The notes beneath the pieces are model-generated. The model saw only the letters and a program-made list of their open reading frames with translations, did not search any database and was not told where the DNA came from. A program made the position numbers and the translations under genes. From the NCBI RefSeq assembly GCF_964253085.1, contig NZ_CAXUQH020000001.1, positions 5,022,001 through 5,086,000 of the forward strand: 64,000 bases of DNA, read 5' to 3'. This document shows, piece by piece, positions 50,561-60,663 of the stretch. Positions within the stretch are counted from its first letter, which is position 1; every line of letters begins with the position of its first letter. This DNA comes from Paenibacillus_E sp964253085 (GTDB lineage: Bacteria; Bacillota; Bacilli; Paenibacillales; NBRC-103111).

Positions 50561-51214
50561 CTAGCGTTTACGAAAATCCATCTGTCTCTCAAAGCAGAAA
50601 CGAATCAGTTTCTGCCGCTCTCTGTCCGCGATCTCTGCGAATCGGATCATAACTAACTGTTTACCCGTCTCTGTAGCTTTCACGCGTACAACTTCACCCG
50701 TAAACGGAATATGTTCGATAGTGCCATTCTTGAATGGCGCAAGTACCCAACATGAGATTATCGCATTTAAGCCAATCGGAATATGACCATCACAAATAAA
50801 TGAAATACCTCCACCGCCAACATCATCGGTTAATCCAATAAATTGGATCTGGTCGTTCAGCTTTACGGCGATTTCTAATTCTGCTAAAACCCGAAGGAAA
50901 TTTCTGCGTTGAATTTGTGTAATCGCGCTTAACTCTGGAAGTCTCAGTTCGATCAAGCGAATGACATCCTCCGTAAAAGCAACAACCTCCGTTGTGAAAT
51001 AGTGTTTCACACCGCCTTGACCTAGGAAATGAGCACTAATCTCATCACCTTGGTAAAGTTTTTTCAATCGTCCCGTCTTTTCATTCAAAGGGACTTCAAT
51101 GATGATCGCGCTTTCTGTCACATCCGCAATTCTAGACTTATATTCGATCTTGGACTCTTCTTCGTCAATACTGTTCATTTGCATATGTAAAATCTGGTTG
51201 ACCTTAGGAAGCAA
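50561..51214 (-). CDS. ypfA: YpfA/MotI PilZ-domain flagellar brake protein
   Basis: Cyclic-di-GMP receptor of the YcgR/DgrA/MotI type that slows the flagellar motor. 217 aa. N-terminal YcgR-like domain, then a PilZ domain with the RRNFLRV (RxxxR) c-di-GMP motif near residue 104 and the DDVGGGGISF (D/N-x-S-x-x-G-like) motif near 129. Start TTG 51214 has GGAGG 8 nt upstream; the GTG three codons before is inside the ribosome site. Beside ypfB as in B. subtilis; cheR is 23 kb away. Confidence 0.88.
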   Translation of the reverse strand: MLPKVNQILHMQMNSIDEEESKIEYKSRIADVTESAIIIEVPLNEKTGRLKKLYQGDEISAHFLGQGGVKHYFTTEVVAFTEDVIRLIELRLPELSAITQIQRRNFLRVLAELEIAVKLNDQIQFIGLTDDVGGGGISFICDGHIPIGLNAIISCWVLAPFKNGTIEHIPFTGEVVRVKATETGKQLVMIRFAEIADRERQKLIRFCFERQMDFRKR

Positions 51215-51272
51215 TTCCCGCACCTCCGCGAAGTAATATGCTTCAATTATACCATGACCTCACCATTTAGAT

Positions 51273-51304
51273 AGAAAAAAAAGAAGCAGGATGATATCCT
51301 GCCT
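51273..51304 (-). terminator. Intrinsic terminator after ypeB
   Basis: GCAGGAT pairs with ATCCTGC around GAT, followed on the minus strand by TTCTTTTTTTT. Confidence 0.88.
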
Positions 51305-51311
51305 CTTCCTA

Positions 51312-52682
51312 CTATGATTTTCCTTTTGCAGCTTCCGCTTGATCCTGACGAATGGTCTCTATTTTCTCTTCCATGCCCACATCTGCATTTACATAAATAC
51401 GATAGATATTGTTGTTCAGTGTACCAATAAATTCATGACATAGTACTTCTTCGTCCAAATCATTTTTGATAATCGCAAGAGCTTCACCCGTCACTTTCAT
51501 TTTAGAACTCAGCTGCTTACGGGCTTGATCTACCGTAATTTTCGGTTGGCCAATCGTGCGCTGCTTTTGTGAATATATATAATTGGTTGCTTGCAGCCCA
51601 GTTACTTCAAGGTTATCTAAAGCAACTTTGACAGTAACTTGTTCAGGATATATCGTGACATTATTTTCTTTCTTCGCGAACAGAATGGTCGCCGTATTCT
51701 GATATTGATCATAACTAATTGCACTTAAATCCTTGTACTCATGCTGATCCAAAAATTCATTCGCTACATCTCTAGCTTGACGAAGATTAAATTTCGCAGC
51801 CGGAACATCACGTGACTTCATAAAATAGATCAGGTGACCACCTTTTTTGGTGAAATCCATTTGCGTATCCGTTTTCGAAGCATCACTGCTTGGAATAACA
51901 ACACTATAACTTTGAAACTCAGGTGCACTTCCACCGTTCTCGACAACTTTAATGCCACTTGAATCTTTAACGCCAAGGAAATCAATAGCTTTCTTTTTAA
52001 TTTGATCTGCCGTCATGTCGTTGCCAGTCAGCATTTTGACATCATTTTTGGAGAACACATTTAAGCTGCCTGTCCCCCAATTCAACTCATCATAACCACC
52101 GACTTGCTTATCCACAATCTTAAAGCCATCAATAATCGCATTATCATGCATTTCGTTCTCAGATGCGAGGGCAGTCTCCACATCCATCCATCTTAAATTA
52201 TTTGCAATTACTTTATCTTGCACACCACGAATGTCTTTAGTTATATCAGCAGAATGTGCATACAAGGTGTTTAATGTTTTCATTTCCGCTTCTGTTAAAG
52301 GCTGCTTCGTCATATCGCGAACGGACATGCGATAGGAGAAATTAGCCATGTTCGCTAGAAAATCTTCCGTTTTGTTAAAAGGCAGCAGCATTAAAGGCAA
52401 TTGTGTGATGTCACTTTGCGCTTGACTTGTTAATCGCCAAACATTAACCAAACCTTTCCGATAGGATGGCTCCGAAGTTTCATTCACCGCCAACGTGTTG
52501 CCTAACTCCGTATGTAACTTATCCATGTGAAAAGACAGATCATGAAACGCGCGTTGATACTGATTCTCCGCTTTAATTAAAATCGTATTCTTTTCTTGGT
52601 GCTCTAAATACCCCCACACAGAAGCTCCAATCAATGCCAGCAATAGAAATGGAAACATGACGATACTTAATCTTTTATACAC
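51312..52682 (-). CDS. ypeB: Germination protein YpeB
   Basis: Spore protein that protects and localises the cortex hydrolase SleB and is needed for cortex breakdown in germination. 456 aa, begins with a membrane anchor (residues 5-23, LSIVMFPFLLLALIGAS), then a helical region, and three PepSY-type repeats (IDFLGVKDSSGIKVVE, ARDVANEFLDQHEYKDL, ARKQLSSKMKVTGEAL). GTG 52682 has AGGAG 7 nt upstream. The sleB gene that normally precedes ypeB is not here; a small zinc-ribbon gene lies upstream instead. Confidence 0.92.
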   Translation of the reverse strand: MYKRLSIVMFPFLLLALIGASVWGYLEHQEKNTILIKAENQYQRAFHDLSFHMDKLHTELGNTLAVNETSEPSYRKGLVNVWRLTSQAQSDITQLPLMLLPFNKTEDFLANMANFSYRMSVRDMTKQPLTEAEMKTLNTLYAHSADITKDIRGVQDKVIANNLRWMDVETALASENEMHDNAIIDGFKIVDKQVGGYDELNWGTGSLNVFSKNDVKMLTGNDMTADQIKKKAIDFLGVKDSSGIKVVENGGSAPEFQSYSVVIPSSDASKTDTQMDFTKKGGHLIYFMKSRDVPAAKFNLRQARDVANEFLDQHEYKDLSAISYDQYQNTATILFAKKENNVTIYPEQVTVKVALDNLEVTGLQATNYIYSQKQRTIGQPKITVDQARKQLSSKMKVTGEALAIIKNDLDEEVLCHEFIGTLNNNIYRIYVNADVGMEEKIETIRQDQAEAAKGKS

Positions 52683-52810
52683 AGAACTGCTCCTTTCATA
52701 CCCAATCTTGCGCTTAGTTTTTACGCGTGGAGGCAGGTTTATACAAGAATGACACAAATAACCCCCACGTTTCCCATTACGGACGGAGGTGTTTTACTAG
52801 TTGTACATGC

Positions 52811-52842
52811 AAAAAAAGGCCTATTCAGAAGAATGGCCTTTT
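52811..52842 (-). terminator. Intrinsic terminator after the zinc-ribbon gene
   Basis: AAAGGCC and GGCCTTT pair with an inner ATTC/GAAT; TTTTTTT follows on the minus strand. Confidence 0.85.
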
Positions 52843-52843
52843 G

Positions 52844-53002
52844 CTAGCTTTCGGTTTCTATTTCAAAATCGTTCTCATTACTGCATATGCATTGCCGAAA
52901 TCCAGTTTCAATCTTGTCTTTTTCCTTTTTACCTCGCAATACGAACTTCTCACCACATAATCGACATCGGATCTTCACTTTCACGCGCGTCGTTAATGAC
53001 AT
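52844..53002 (-). CDS. Small zinc-ribbon protein, 52 aa
   Basis: Short gene with GGAGG 6 nt before ATG 53002. The 52-residue product has CRLCGEKF near residue 13 and CICSNEND near 40, two CxxC/CxC knuckles that fit a zinc ribbon, linked by a Lys-rich middle (RGKKEKDKIE). Function unknown. Between prsW and ypeB, with its own terminator. Confidence 0.65.
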   Translation of the reverse strand: MSLTTRVKVKIRCRLCGEKFVLRGKKEKDKIETGFRQCICSNENDFEIETES

Positions 53003-53072
53003 GTATACCCTCCCGGCCTTGCCCCATTCCATGTAATGGAGATCAACAAATATACAGTCATTATGACCCAAA

Positions 53073-53768
53073 TCATCCCATTTTAATCTTCTCATCCACA
53101 GTCACAACGCGTAAGGGAGAGTGTGCGTTAGCACGATCTACACGCCATATCGACCGTAACCATAGAAAAGTCATAAGTGGAATCATAATCCAAATCCAGC
53201 TGTTTTTGAAAATGAGCAAAATATAATCAAATGCTCCGTGCCAAGCAATTGGAAGCAAAAGCGATATCCATAGATACCTAGTTTGCTTATGAGGAACGAA
53301 TTTGGCCTTGCCCATGTAATACCCCATCATAACACCAAATAATGCGTGTCCCGATACAGGTAAAAGCGCCCGAAGCATCAATGCCGAGAAAGAAGAAGTG
53401 TGCAAGAATGCGTAAATAATATTCTCCAAGGTTGCAAAGCCGAGACTTACAGCCACTGCATATACAATCCCGTCGTAGGGCTCGTCGAAGGCTTCATGTC
53501 GGAAAATCAAGTGATACAGTAACAACCACTTCAGAAACTCTTCAATGCCTCCTGAGAGAAAAAAGGATGTCATTATCGTGCCATTTCCGAACTCCTGGAT
53601 AAATGCGTTCTGCAGAACCATCGTCGGATAGACCAGTAGTACGCCGAAGAGAAACATCCGTATCACTAGATGGATAGGTTCTGTTTCGTACCGATCCTTC
53701 AGATAAAAGTAGGCGAGCAATGAGAGACCTGGCGCTATGGCTGCCAATAAAATAGGCACGATATGCAT
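53073..53768 (-). CDS. prsW: Intramembrane protease PrsW
   Basis: Site-1 protease family that cleaves anti-sigma factors such as RsiW after envelope stress. 231 aa, about eight membrane helices. The catalytic EExxK-like GGIEEFLKW near residue 75 and GHALFGVMMGYYMGKA, and the third element WHGAFDYIL near 180, are intact. In B. subtilis it lies near ypeB/sleB. The ECF sigma/anti-sigma pair at 13-14 kb is a possible client but is not adjacent. Confidence 0.9.
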   Translation of the reverse strand: MHIVPILLAAIAPGLSLLAYFYLKDRYETEPIHLVIRMFLFGVLLVYPTMVLQNAFIQEFGNGTIMTSFFLSGGIEEFLKWLLLYHLIFRHEAFDEPYDGIVYAVAVSLGFATLENIIYAFLHTSSFSALMLRALLPVSGHALFGVMMGYYMGKAKFVPHKQTRYLWISLLLPIAWHGAFDYILLIFKNSWIWIMIPLMTFLWLRSIWRVDRANAHSPLRVVTVDEKIKMG

Positions 53769-53870
53769 GTTCCAGCTCCCCTCTTATTTTAAAATACATA
53801 CCTCTATTATAGTCGTTCTGTCTACACATTTCTACGTGTAACACAACGACCTTGGTTGCGTATTATGGAA

Positions 53871-53919
53871 AACAAAACAAGCATCCTCAAAAACGGTTGT
53901 TTTTGGGAGATGCTTGTTT
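53871..53919 (-). terminator. Intrinsic terminator after mecA
   Basis: An 11-bp outer stem AAACAAGCATC with its complement encloses an inner CAAAAAC/GTTTTTG stem; T-rich sequence follows on the minus strand. Confidence 0.8.
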
Positions 53920-53949
53920 CATTCTCTTGCATCAAGACCTGAGTCCTGA

Positions 53950-54555
53950 TTATTTGAAATGGCGGCAGAGCACCTTAACGGCATCATCTGCAATGATCGT
54001 TTTCCCGTATTCCTCAAGAACAGCCAAAGTTACTGAAGAAGCTTCACCGAACTCAGATAAGACAGCGATTAGCGCTTGATACTTGGTTTCTTCAAGATCT
54101 ACAGGTTCTAGCTGTAAAATATATTTCCCTTTATACGAATACAGGGTACCGCCTTCCATCAGAAGGGGATTAATTACTTTGGATACACGCAGCAGATCTT
54201 CAAAATCACGGAATGCATAGGAGATTAGATCGCTTTGTTCAAGCGTTACTTCCATTTCGTACACTTCTTCAGCTTCGTGATCATCATATGCATCAGAACT
54301 CGCATACAAATCAAGCTTACCTCTAGTTACGATAACAACCATCCCTTGCGCTGGGAGGGCGAATACCTCAACAGCAAGCGGACCGGACGGGTCAAATCCG
54401 AGCTCCGAATAGGCTTGATCCATCATCTCACTAAACAATTCGTGCACTTTCGGAATTTCTCTCCACATGTCGTCTTTTTGAATTCCACGTTCAGTTAAGT
54501 CATCGAATGTTAGGAAAATCCGTATCTTATCCTGACTTAAGCGTTCTATTTTCAT
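53950..54555 (-). CDS. MecA-family ClpC adaptor protein
   Basis: Adaptor that brings ComK-like and aggregated proteins to ClpCP. 201 aa. The N-terminal substrate-binding part starts MKIERLSQDKIRIFLTFDDLTERGI; the C-terminal ClpC-binding domain has YAFRDFEDLLRVSKVI and KYILQLEPVDLEETKYQALIAVLSEFGE. It is similar to MecA and its paralogue YpbH (MecB); location next to prsW favours the YpbH type. ATG 54555 has AGGAGG 8 nt upstream. A terminator-like leader precedes it. Confidence 0.88.
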   Translation of the reverse strand: MKIERLSQDKIRIFLTFDDLTERGIQKDDMWREIPKVHELFSEMMDQAYSELGFDPSGPLAVEVFALPAQGMVVIVTRGKLDLYASSDAYDDHEAEEVYEMEVTLEQSDLISYAFRDFEDLLRVSKVINPLLMEGGTLYSYKGKYILQLEPVDLEETKYQALIAVLSEFGEASSVTLAVLEEYGKTIIADDAVKVLCRHFK

Positions 54556-54642
54556 GATAGGATCCTCCTTTGAGCTCTCCAACTGGAAAGCTTGCATCGA
54601 AAGCATGGTCACCTTATTTCAATCAGAATATGTTAGAAAAAC

Positions 54643-54702
54643 AAAAAGGTGAACCACTATTAAATAAATGGACATGCATCCATCTATTGTTTTCACCTAT
54701 CA
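54643..54702 (-). terminator. Terminator-like hairpin in the mecA leader
   Basis: AGGTGAA and TTCACCT pair across a 40-nt inner region with a second stem ATGGA/TCCAT; a T-rich stretch follows on the minus strand. No gene lies between its predicted promoter (near 54705-54740) and mecA, so it may be an attenuator. Confidence 0.55.
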
Positions 54703-54751
54703 TGTTAACACTAAATCATTGTAATTGCACGCTTAAGTTATGTATAAAAAG

Positions 54752-54791
54752 AAAAAGCACAGCCGGCCCTGTGGGTATGCCAGACTGTGCT
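54752..54791 (-). terminator. Intrinsic terminator after the YtxH-like gene
   Basis: AGCACAG pairs with CTGTGCT, with an inner GCCGGC-type pairing, followed on the minus strand by TTTTTC. Confidence 0.8.
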
Positions 54792-54803
54792 GCGAGCTTA
54801 TCT

Positions 54804-55115
54804 TTATTGAATTGTTGCGCTGCTTATTTTATTATCTTGCAGGATTTCATTGACAGTTGCCTTCAAACTCGGGTCTTCTTTTACAATTTTCTCCACTTGG
54901 TTTAAGCCATTTGTACTCGTCGAGGAGAAATTTCGGGCTGTAGATTCTCCAAAAGATTTGTTTGTGAACGTATCTTTCGCCTTATCCATGACATTGCCCA
55001 TTGATTGACTAGATGAGCTAAAAGCTGAGAAAAGCATGGATTTACTTTTACGATTGAGATAAATGACAGCAGCAGCCCCTGCAATGCCACCGAGCATAAA
55101 TGTTCCTAATTTCAT
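54804..55115 (-). CDS. Small YtxH-like membrane protein
   Basis: A 103-residue protein with one N-terminal membrane helix (residues 4-22, GTFMLGGIAGAAAVIYL) and a long Ser/Thr-rich and amphipathic tail (SSSQSMGNVMDKAKDTF, LNQVEKIVKEDPSL). It resembles YtxH-type general-stress proteins in shape but I do not claim orthology. ATG 55115 has GGAGG 8 nt upstream; a longer reading would overlap the divergent deacetylase promoter. Confidence 0.62.
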   Translation of the reverse strand: MKLGTFMLGGIAGAAAVIYLNRKSKSMLFSAFSSSSQSMGNVMDKAKDTFTNKSFGESTARNFSSTSTNGLNQVEKIVKEDPSLKATVNEILQDNKISSATIQ

Positions 55116-55289
55116 TGGATCTCCCTCCATGATTGTAGTATGAATCCTTTCTAGGTTGTGCGAGTTTAGAAGTGGGCATACGCAACAGAAGAAGGAAAAC
55201 ATAGGAGAATTGACATCTGCGAAATGTGATCTTAATTGTGGTACTATAAGGGATGACCACCATGTAAGGATCTGAGGAGAAGACAAATC

Positions 55290-56141
55290 ATGAAAAAGAA
55301 AGCAAGCACACTATTCCTAACAGTCATGCTTCTAATGGCTGCCTGCAGTGCAAATCAAACCGAAACAAGTCCTGCTGCGACTGCGAGCGTGGCACCAGTT
55401 GTTCAAGTGTCAACAAGCCCGAGTGCATCTCCAACACCTACCGCGGCTCCTACACCCACACCTGTACCAACACCAACTGTTCCCGTTCAAGAAACAGTAC
55501 AAAAGACCTATCATATGAACAAAAACTATGATATCGTGCCGAACGACCCCAATGGTAATAAAAAAGTCATTTTATTAACCTTTGATGATGGTCCCAAGGA
55601 GCAAGCGATGAATCAATCTCTCATTGATATTTTGAACAAACATAAGGCAAAGGCCATCTGCTTCATGAACGGTTATCGCATTAAGCAGAAGCCTGAGCTC
55701 GTAAAGCTTGTTCACGAAAGTGGAAATATCATTGGCAATCACGCTTGGGATCATGACAACTTGAAAGACATGCCCAATGAGAAGATTGATAAACAAGTCG
55801 ATGATGTTCAACAAATTGTGAAAGAAATTACGGGTCAGACCCCGCAATTTTTCCGTCCTCCATTTGGCTCAGGTAATGATTATTTGAAAGCGAAAGTTAA
55901 AAATAACAAAATGCTTTATATGACATGGTCGAATGGTTCATTAGACTGGGACATGACGAATAAAAATAATGATTCCAATAAAGTCATTGAGAATGTCATG
56001 CAGCAGCTTCATAATGGCAGCAATATCCTCATGCATGAGCTCCCTTGGACAGTTAGTGCACTCGATACACTTCTTACGAAGCTCGAGGAGAAAGGCTATA
56101 CATTCGTTGATCCAAACGCCATTGAGCTAGAAATGAGATAG
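55290..56141 (+). CDS. Secreted polysaccharide deacetylase lipoprotein
   Basis: CE4 deacetylase, 283 aa, on the cell surface. The lipobox is in LLMAAC (residue 19); a Pro/Thr-rich linker (SPTPTAAPTPTPV) covers residues 44-66. The NodB domain starts ILLTFDDGPKEQ near 94, NHAWDHDNL near 149 (metal histidines), RPPFGSGN near 191 and WSNGSLDWDM near 211. Substrate probably peptidoglycan or another GlcNAc polymer. AGGAGA is upstream of the ATG; divergent from the YtxH-like gene. One of two CE4 enzymes in the window. Confidence 0.88.
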   Translation: MKKKASTLFLTVMLLMAACSANQTETSPAATASVAPVVQVSTSPSASPTPTAAPTPTPVPTPTVPVQETVQKTYHMNKNYDIVPNDPNGNKKVILLTFDDGPKEQAMNQSLIDILNKHKAKAICFMNGYRIKQKPELVKLVHESGNIIGNHAWDHDNLKDMPNEKIDKQVDDVQQIVKEITGQTPQFFRPPFGSGNDYLKAKVKNNKMLYMTWSNGSLDWDMTNKNNDSNKVIENVMQQLHNGSNILMHELPWTVSALDTLLTKLEEKGYTFVDPNAIELEMR

Positions 56142-56149
56142 GAATGAAA

Positions 56150-56205
56150 TAAGAGCCATACGCTACCTCGAATGTTTCTTGGTAGCGTATGGCTCATTTT
56201 ATTTT
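56150..56205. terminator. Bidirectional intrinsic terminator
   Basis: A perfect 15-bp stem, GAGCCATACGCTACC with its complement, loop of 13 nt, then a T-rich tail on the plus strand; A-rich flank serves the minus strand. Confidence 0.9.
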
Positions 56206-56412
56206 TCATAACGAAGAATACTTAATCCCCCAAACAGTTAAACTCACAACCAAAGCGATAAATAACCACAGTAATGACATATAAAAAAGATTCGTCCATT
56301 TGCCTTGCTCTGAAGGGTGTACGGCTCTACGCGGCGGTAAATAGGTATCATCCTCCTGTTTCTCTTCCACGCCAGGATTCGACCGCGGAGCTACTCTTTC
56401 TCCAACACTCAT
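56206..56412 (-). CDS. Small single-helix membrane protein, unknown
   Basis: A 68-residue protein with an N-terminal acidic/proline-rich region (VEEKQEDDTYLPPRRAV) and one C-terminal membrane helix (LFYMSLLWLFIALVVSLTVWG). Starts 4 nt before the CPBP gene stop (overlap), so both are translated as a pair. I do not recognise a family. Confidence 0.6.
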   Translation of the reverse strand: MSVGERVAPRSNPGVEEKQEDDTYLPPRRAVHPSEQGKWTNLFYMSLLWLFIALVVSLTVWGIKYSSL

Positions 56413-57032
56413 GAACCTTGTTCTTCCTCCTTGCTAAACCGAAGTATGCAACCCATCACCATATCAATCATAAAGTGAGCAATTATTGGTGTCCATAGGC
56501 TTCCCGTATGAAGGTAAATCCAACCTAAGCCATAGCTGATACAAAAAACCATCCCTGTCATGAGCCAATGCTGCAGATAGCGAACATGGATTGCGGCAAA
56601 TAAAATACTAGTCCAGTAAGGCCCCCAGGCATGTTGAATCGCACCACGGAATAGGACCTCTTCACAGACGGAAACGATGAATGAAATAAGTGCAATATGC
56701 CAAAGGGCCCTATTTCCGAAAATCATCTGATTAATGCCACCATCATCGGATACTTCTTTAGGTACCCAGCGTGAAATAAGCAGGTCAACACCAAGTACAA
56801 CTACAGCAAATAAACATCCCCAAATGATGACTCGCCAACCACCTTGAAACGAAAGCGCCGAAAGAATCTTCGAATTACTCTGAAATAATAGGATGATAAT
56901 TCCGATAATAAGCGTAAGCAGTTGTGTAATGTAAAGATTCAGCAATAAAGTCTTGTCATTCAGTTCATTGATATCAACTTTCCCAATACGAAGGTTTTTA
57001 AAGTCGAATTTTTTCAAAGGAAGCAGCCTCAT
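56409..57032 (-). CDS. CPBP-family intramembrane metalloprotease
   Basis: CAAX-protease/bacteriocin-processing (Abi) family, 207 aa, about six helices. Motifs: CEEVLFRGA (EExxxR) near 119, FAAIHVRYL near 140 and AHFMIDMV near 189 (HxxxD-like). B. subtilis has a CPBP protein (ypbD) in the same area. Substrate unknown. Its ribosome site is weak, AGGA close to the ATG. Confidence 0.82.
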   Translation of the reverse strand: MRLLPLKKFDFKNLRIGKVDINELNDKTLLLNLYITQLLTLIIGIIILLFQSNSKILSALSFQGGWRVIIWGCLFAVVVLGVDLLISRWVPKEVSDDGGINQMIFGNRALWHIALISFIVSVCEEVLFRGAIQHAWGPYWTSILFAAIHVRYLQHWLMTGMVFCISYGLGWIYLHTGSLWTPIIAHFMIDMVMGCILRFSKEEEQGS

Positions 57033-57108
57033 TTCCTTATATTATTCCTTTTTCATGCTGATTGACCTATACTAAAATAAATATAAGAGACAACAAGGAG
57101 CTTGATTT

Positions 57109-58032
57109 ATGGAAAAGCGTCTTACCCGCACTGATTATTTATTTGCCCTCATGTTTATCTTTATGCTTGTCTGTATCCTTGGCGCTTTTTTCTATGGCTT
57201 GCGATTAGGACAAACGAAATCCGATTTAAAATATGATAAAATATTGCACGCTGATCAAGCGTCATCAGTACCCGAAATAGGCGCTTATGACCAACAAGTG
57301 CTAGTGTCATATTACCATACCATCTTTTTACCCTTTAGGGAATTTCAGAATAAATGGTTTGAATTATTGAGTCAAATTGAAATGGATAACGCCACCGTGG
57401 ATGCTTCCGCAGTTCTGAAAGAGCTGAGTAAAATTGCAGCTGACAAATACAATACGCTTCAAAGTAAAAGCATGCCTGCCTCTTCTCCATTGCTCGTACA
57501 ATCTCACCAAGGTTATCTGAAAAGCCTCAAGCTTTTCGCCGACACATTGAGTAATTATCAATCTAAAGCAAATGCACAAAGTCATTCACAGCTGCTTGAT
57601 GCCATTAAGAATGATGCGTACTTCCTTGAAGCCAAAACACAAGCCTTAACCGCTCAGAAAAATTACTTCGACTCCATTCTTGTCTGGAATGGCACGATGG
57701 ATCCGGACATTGAATATTTCGATCCTAACAATACGGCTAATCTCGATCAGTGGCGCGCCATGAATCTCAACGTGAAGAACGTATATATCACAGCTAAATT
57801 ATTGAAAAACAAAGCATTTTCGCCTTTTTATCCACAGGATTTAACAATAAGGATTGATGAATTTATCGCATCCGGCCAAGCCAAGAAATTAAATGTGAAT
57901 GATGTGAATCAAACCATGGAATTATTACTTAGCACGAATGCCGTTCGCACTGGTGACTTTGTCAAAGGTAAAGCAAAATGGTATTCCAATGAAACACTGC
58001 CTCAATTACCATTTTTCTCAGATGTAAATTAA
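57109..58032 (+). CDS. Membrane-anchored protein of unknown function
   Basis: A 307-residue protein with an N-terminal membrane helix (residues 11-29, LFALMFIFMLVCILGAFFYGL) followed by a large helical extracytoplasmic domain rich in long amphipathic helices (LKELSKIAADKYNTLQSKSM, YLKSLKLFADTLSNYQSKAN). No catalytic motif is seen. ATG 57109 has AAGGAG 8 nt upstream. Divergent from the CPBP gene and convergent with the rhodanese gene. Confidence 0.65.
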   Translation: MEKRLTRTDYLFALMFIFMLVCILGAFFYGLRLGQTKSDLKYDKILHADQASSVPEIGAYDQQVLVSYYHTIFLPFREFQNKWFELLSQIEMDNATVDASAVLKELSKIAADKYNTLQSKSMPASSPLLVQSHQGYLKSLKLFADTLSNYQSKANAQSHSQLLDAIKNDAYFLEAKTQALTAQKNYFDSILVWNGTMDPDIEYFDPNNTANLDQWRAMNLNVKNVYITAKLLKNKAFSPFYPQDLTIRIDEFIASGQAKKLNVNDVNQTMELLLSTNAVRTGDFVKGKAKWYSNETLPQLPFFSDVN

Positions 58033-58036
58033 GAAT

Positions 58037-58090
58037 AAAAGCTGAAGATTTGGTCCATAACATCACATGGACGAAGTCATCAGCTTTTTT
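58037..58090. terminator. Bidirectional intrinsic terminator
   Basis: AAAAGCTGA and TCAGCTTTT pair with an inner GTCCAT/ATGGAC, serving the plus-strand unknown gene and the minus-strand rhodanese gene. Confidence 0.8.
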
Positions 58091-58093
58091 CTT

Positions 58094-58417
58094 TTAATCG
58101 TATTGGAAGCCGCGGAACATACCGATGGCGGCCATTCCCCCATCTACATTAATGACGCGCTCAAAACCGTTTTCTTTTAAATATTCAGCTACACGTAGGC
58201 TCCGCATCCCATGTGCACAAACGATGTAAATGTCTTCATCATCAGGAAGCTCACCCATGCGGAGCGGAATTTGCTGCATAGGAATTAATTTGGCTTCCTC
58301 CATATGATAGTACTCCCATTCATGGGGTTCTCTTACATCAATGATGACACTATTTCCTAGTGTTTTCTGGTCGACAGCTTGGAGAAAAATTTGCGGATAA
58401 ATGCGATTAATTTCCAT
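58094..58417 (-). CDS. Rhodanese-like domain protein
   Basis: A single rhodanese domain, 107 aa. The fold signature VIIDVREPHEWEYYHM is near residue 28 and the active-site loop IVCAHGMRS near 69 keeps the catalytic cysteine and the G-x-R turn. Probable persulfide carrier; partner unknown. ATG 58417 has AGGAG 11 nt upstream; an upstream GTG lies in the ribosome site. Confidence 0.83.
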   Translation of the reverse strand: MEINRIYPQIFLQAVDQKTLGNSVIIDVREPHEWEYYHMEEAKLIPMQQIPLRMGELPDDEDIYIVCAHGMRSLRVAEYLKENGFERVINVDGGMAAIGMFRGFQYD

Positions 58418-58609
58418 TTGGTTACACACTCCTGCTTTCTATAGGTATGATCCTAACATTCACTGTACCATACCTGAAAATAGGGCTCAAATATAAGCAA
58501 AATTTCGTTGCATTCTGAACATTCTTGCTATAAAATAGACGAAAAGCTTCTGAATGACTGTCAATCCGAACATTTATGACGTAAAAGTGAAAATCGTTCG
58601 ACATGTATT

Positions 58610-58638
58610 GACACGATTTCGAACGCATGGTAATCTAT
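58610..58638 (+). promoter_or_regulatory. Sigma-A promoter of serA
   Basis: TTGACA (58610-58615) and TAATCT (58633-58638) with a 17-bp spacer; start near 58645. Confidence 0.8.
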
Positions 58639-58644
58639 TAAAAA

Positions 58645-58932
58645 TTCTATATCACAGTACAGCGTTGACGGAGCCAAGCAAATAAAGTAGCTTTCAGAGA
58701 ACCGGTGGTAGGTGAGAATCGGTAGCGAACAAATTGCGGAGCACTCCAGAGTTATTGCATTGAACGATAGTAGATGCAATCGGGTTAGGAACACGTTACT
58801 GTTCCAGGTCGCAAGACCAAATGAGGCTACCCATGCGAATGGGCAGCGAACTAGGGTGGTACCACGAAAGCAATCTCTCGTCCCTTTGGCTACAGGCTAA
58901 CTGTCTGTATCCGAGGGCTGGGAGTTTTTTTA
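58645..58932 (+). promoter_or_regulatory. T-box riboswitch leader of serA
   Basis: The conserved T-box sequence AGGGTGGTACCACG is at 58853-58866. Stem I with the AACCGGTGG region, a stem III-like hairpin (ATTGCAT/ATGCAAT, 58754-58780) and a terminator stem ending in GGGAG and seven Ts (58925-58931) are present. The specifier loop near 58738-58747 contains AGC and TCC, both serine codons, so uncharged tRNA-Ser should relieve termination. Confidence 0.93.
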
Positions 58933-58959
58933 TGTTCAAATCTAAGGAGGAACCGAATT

Positions 58960-60540
<1,581 letters not shown>

Positions 60541-60593
60541 TAAGCACAAATTGTTTCACGAACAACAAGATTTTATCTGAATATTCTACAAAT

Positions 60594-60636
60594 AAAGGCG
60601 AATGCTGAGTGTCAATTCAGCATTCGCCTTTTTCCT
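60594..60636. terminator. Bidirectional intrinsic terminator after serA and resE
   Basis: AAAGGCGAATGCTGA and its complement form a 15-bp stem with an 8-nt loop; T-run on the plus strand and a T-rich flank on the minus strand. Confidence 0.88.
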
Positions 60637-60663
60637 TGTGTCGAAATTCGCACAATTTTCTGT

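Larger units (their letters stand above)
58430..58959. other. Gene-free region holding the serA promoter and T-box leader
   Basis: No gene seen. Bases 58610-58638 hold a sigma-A promoter, 58645-58932 a T-box leader and terminator, and 58933-58959 the serA ribosome site. The remaining 180 bases towards the rhodanese gene show no clear feature apart from its own upstream sequence. Confidence 0.7.

Noticed and set aside
55422..55485. Pro/Thr-rich repeat in the secreted deacetylase
   Set aside because: A low-complexity linker common in secreted proteins; not a mobile or regulatory repeat.
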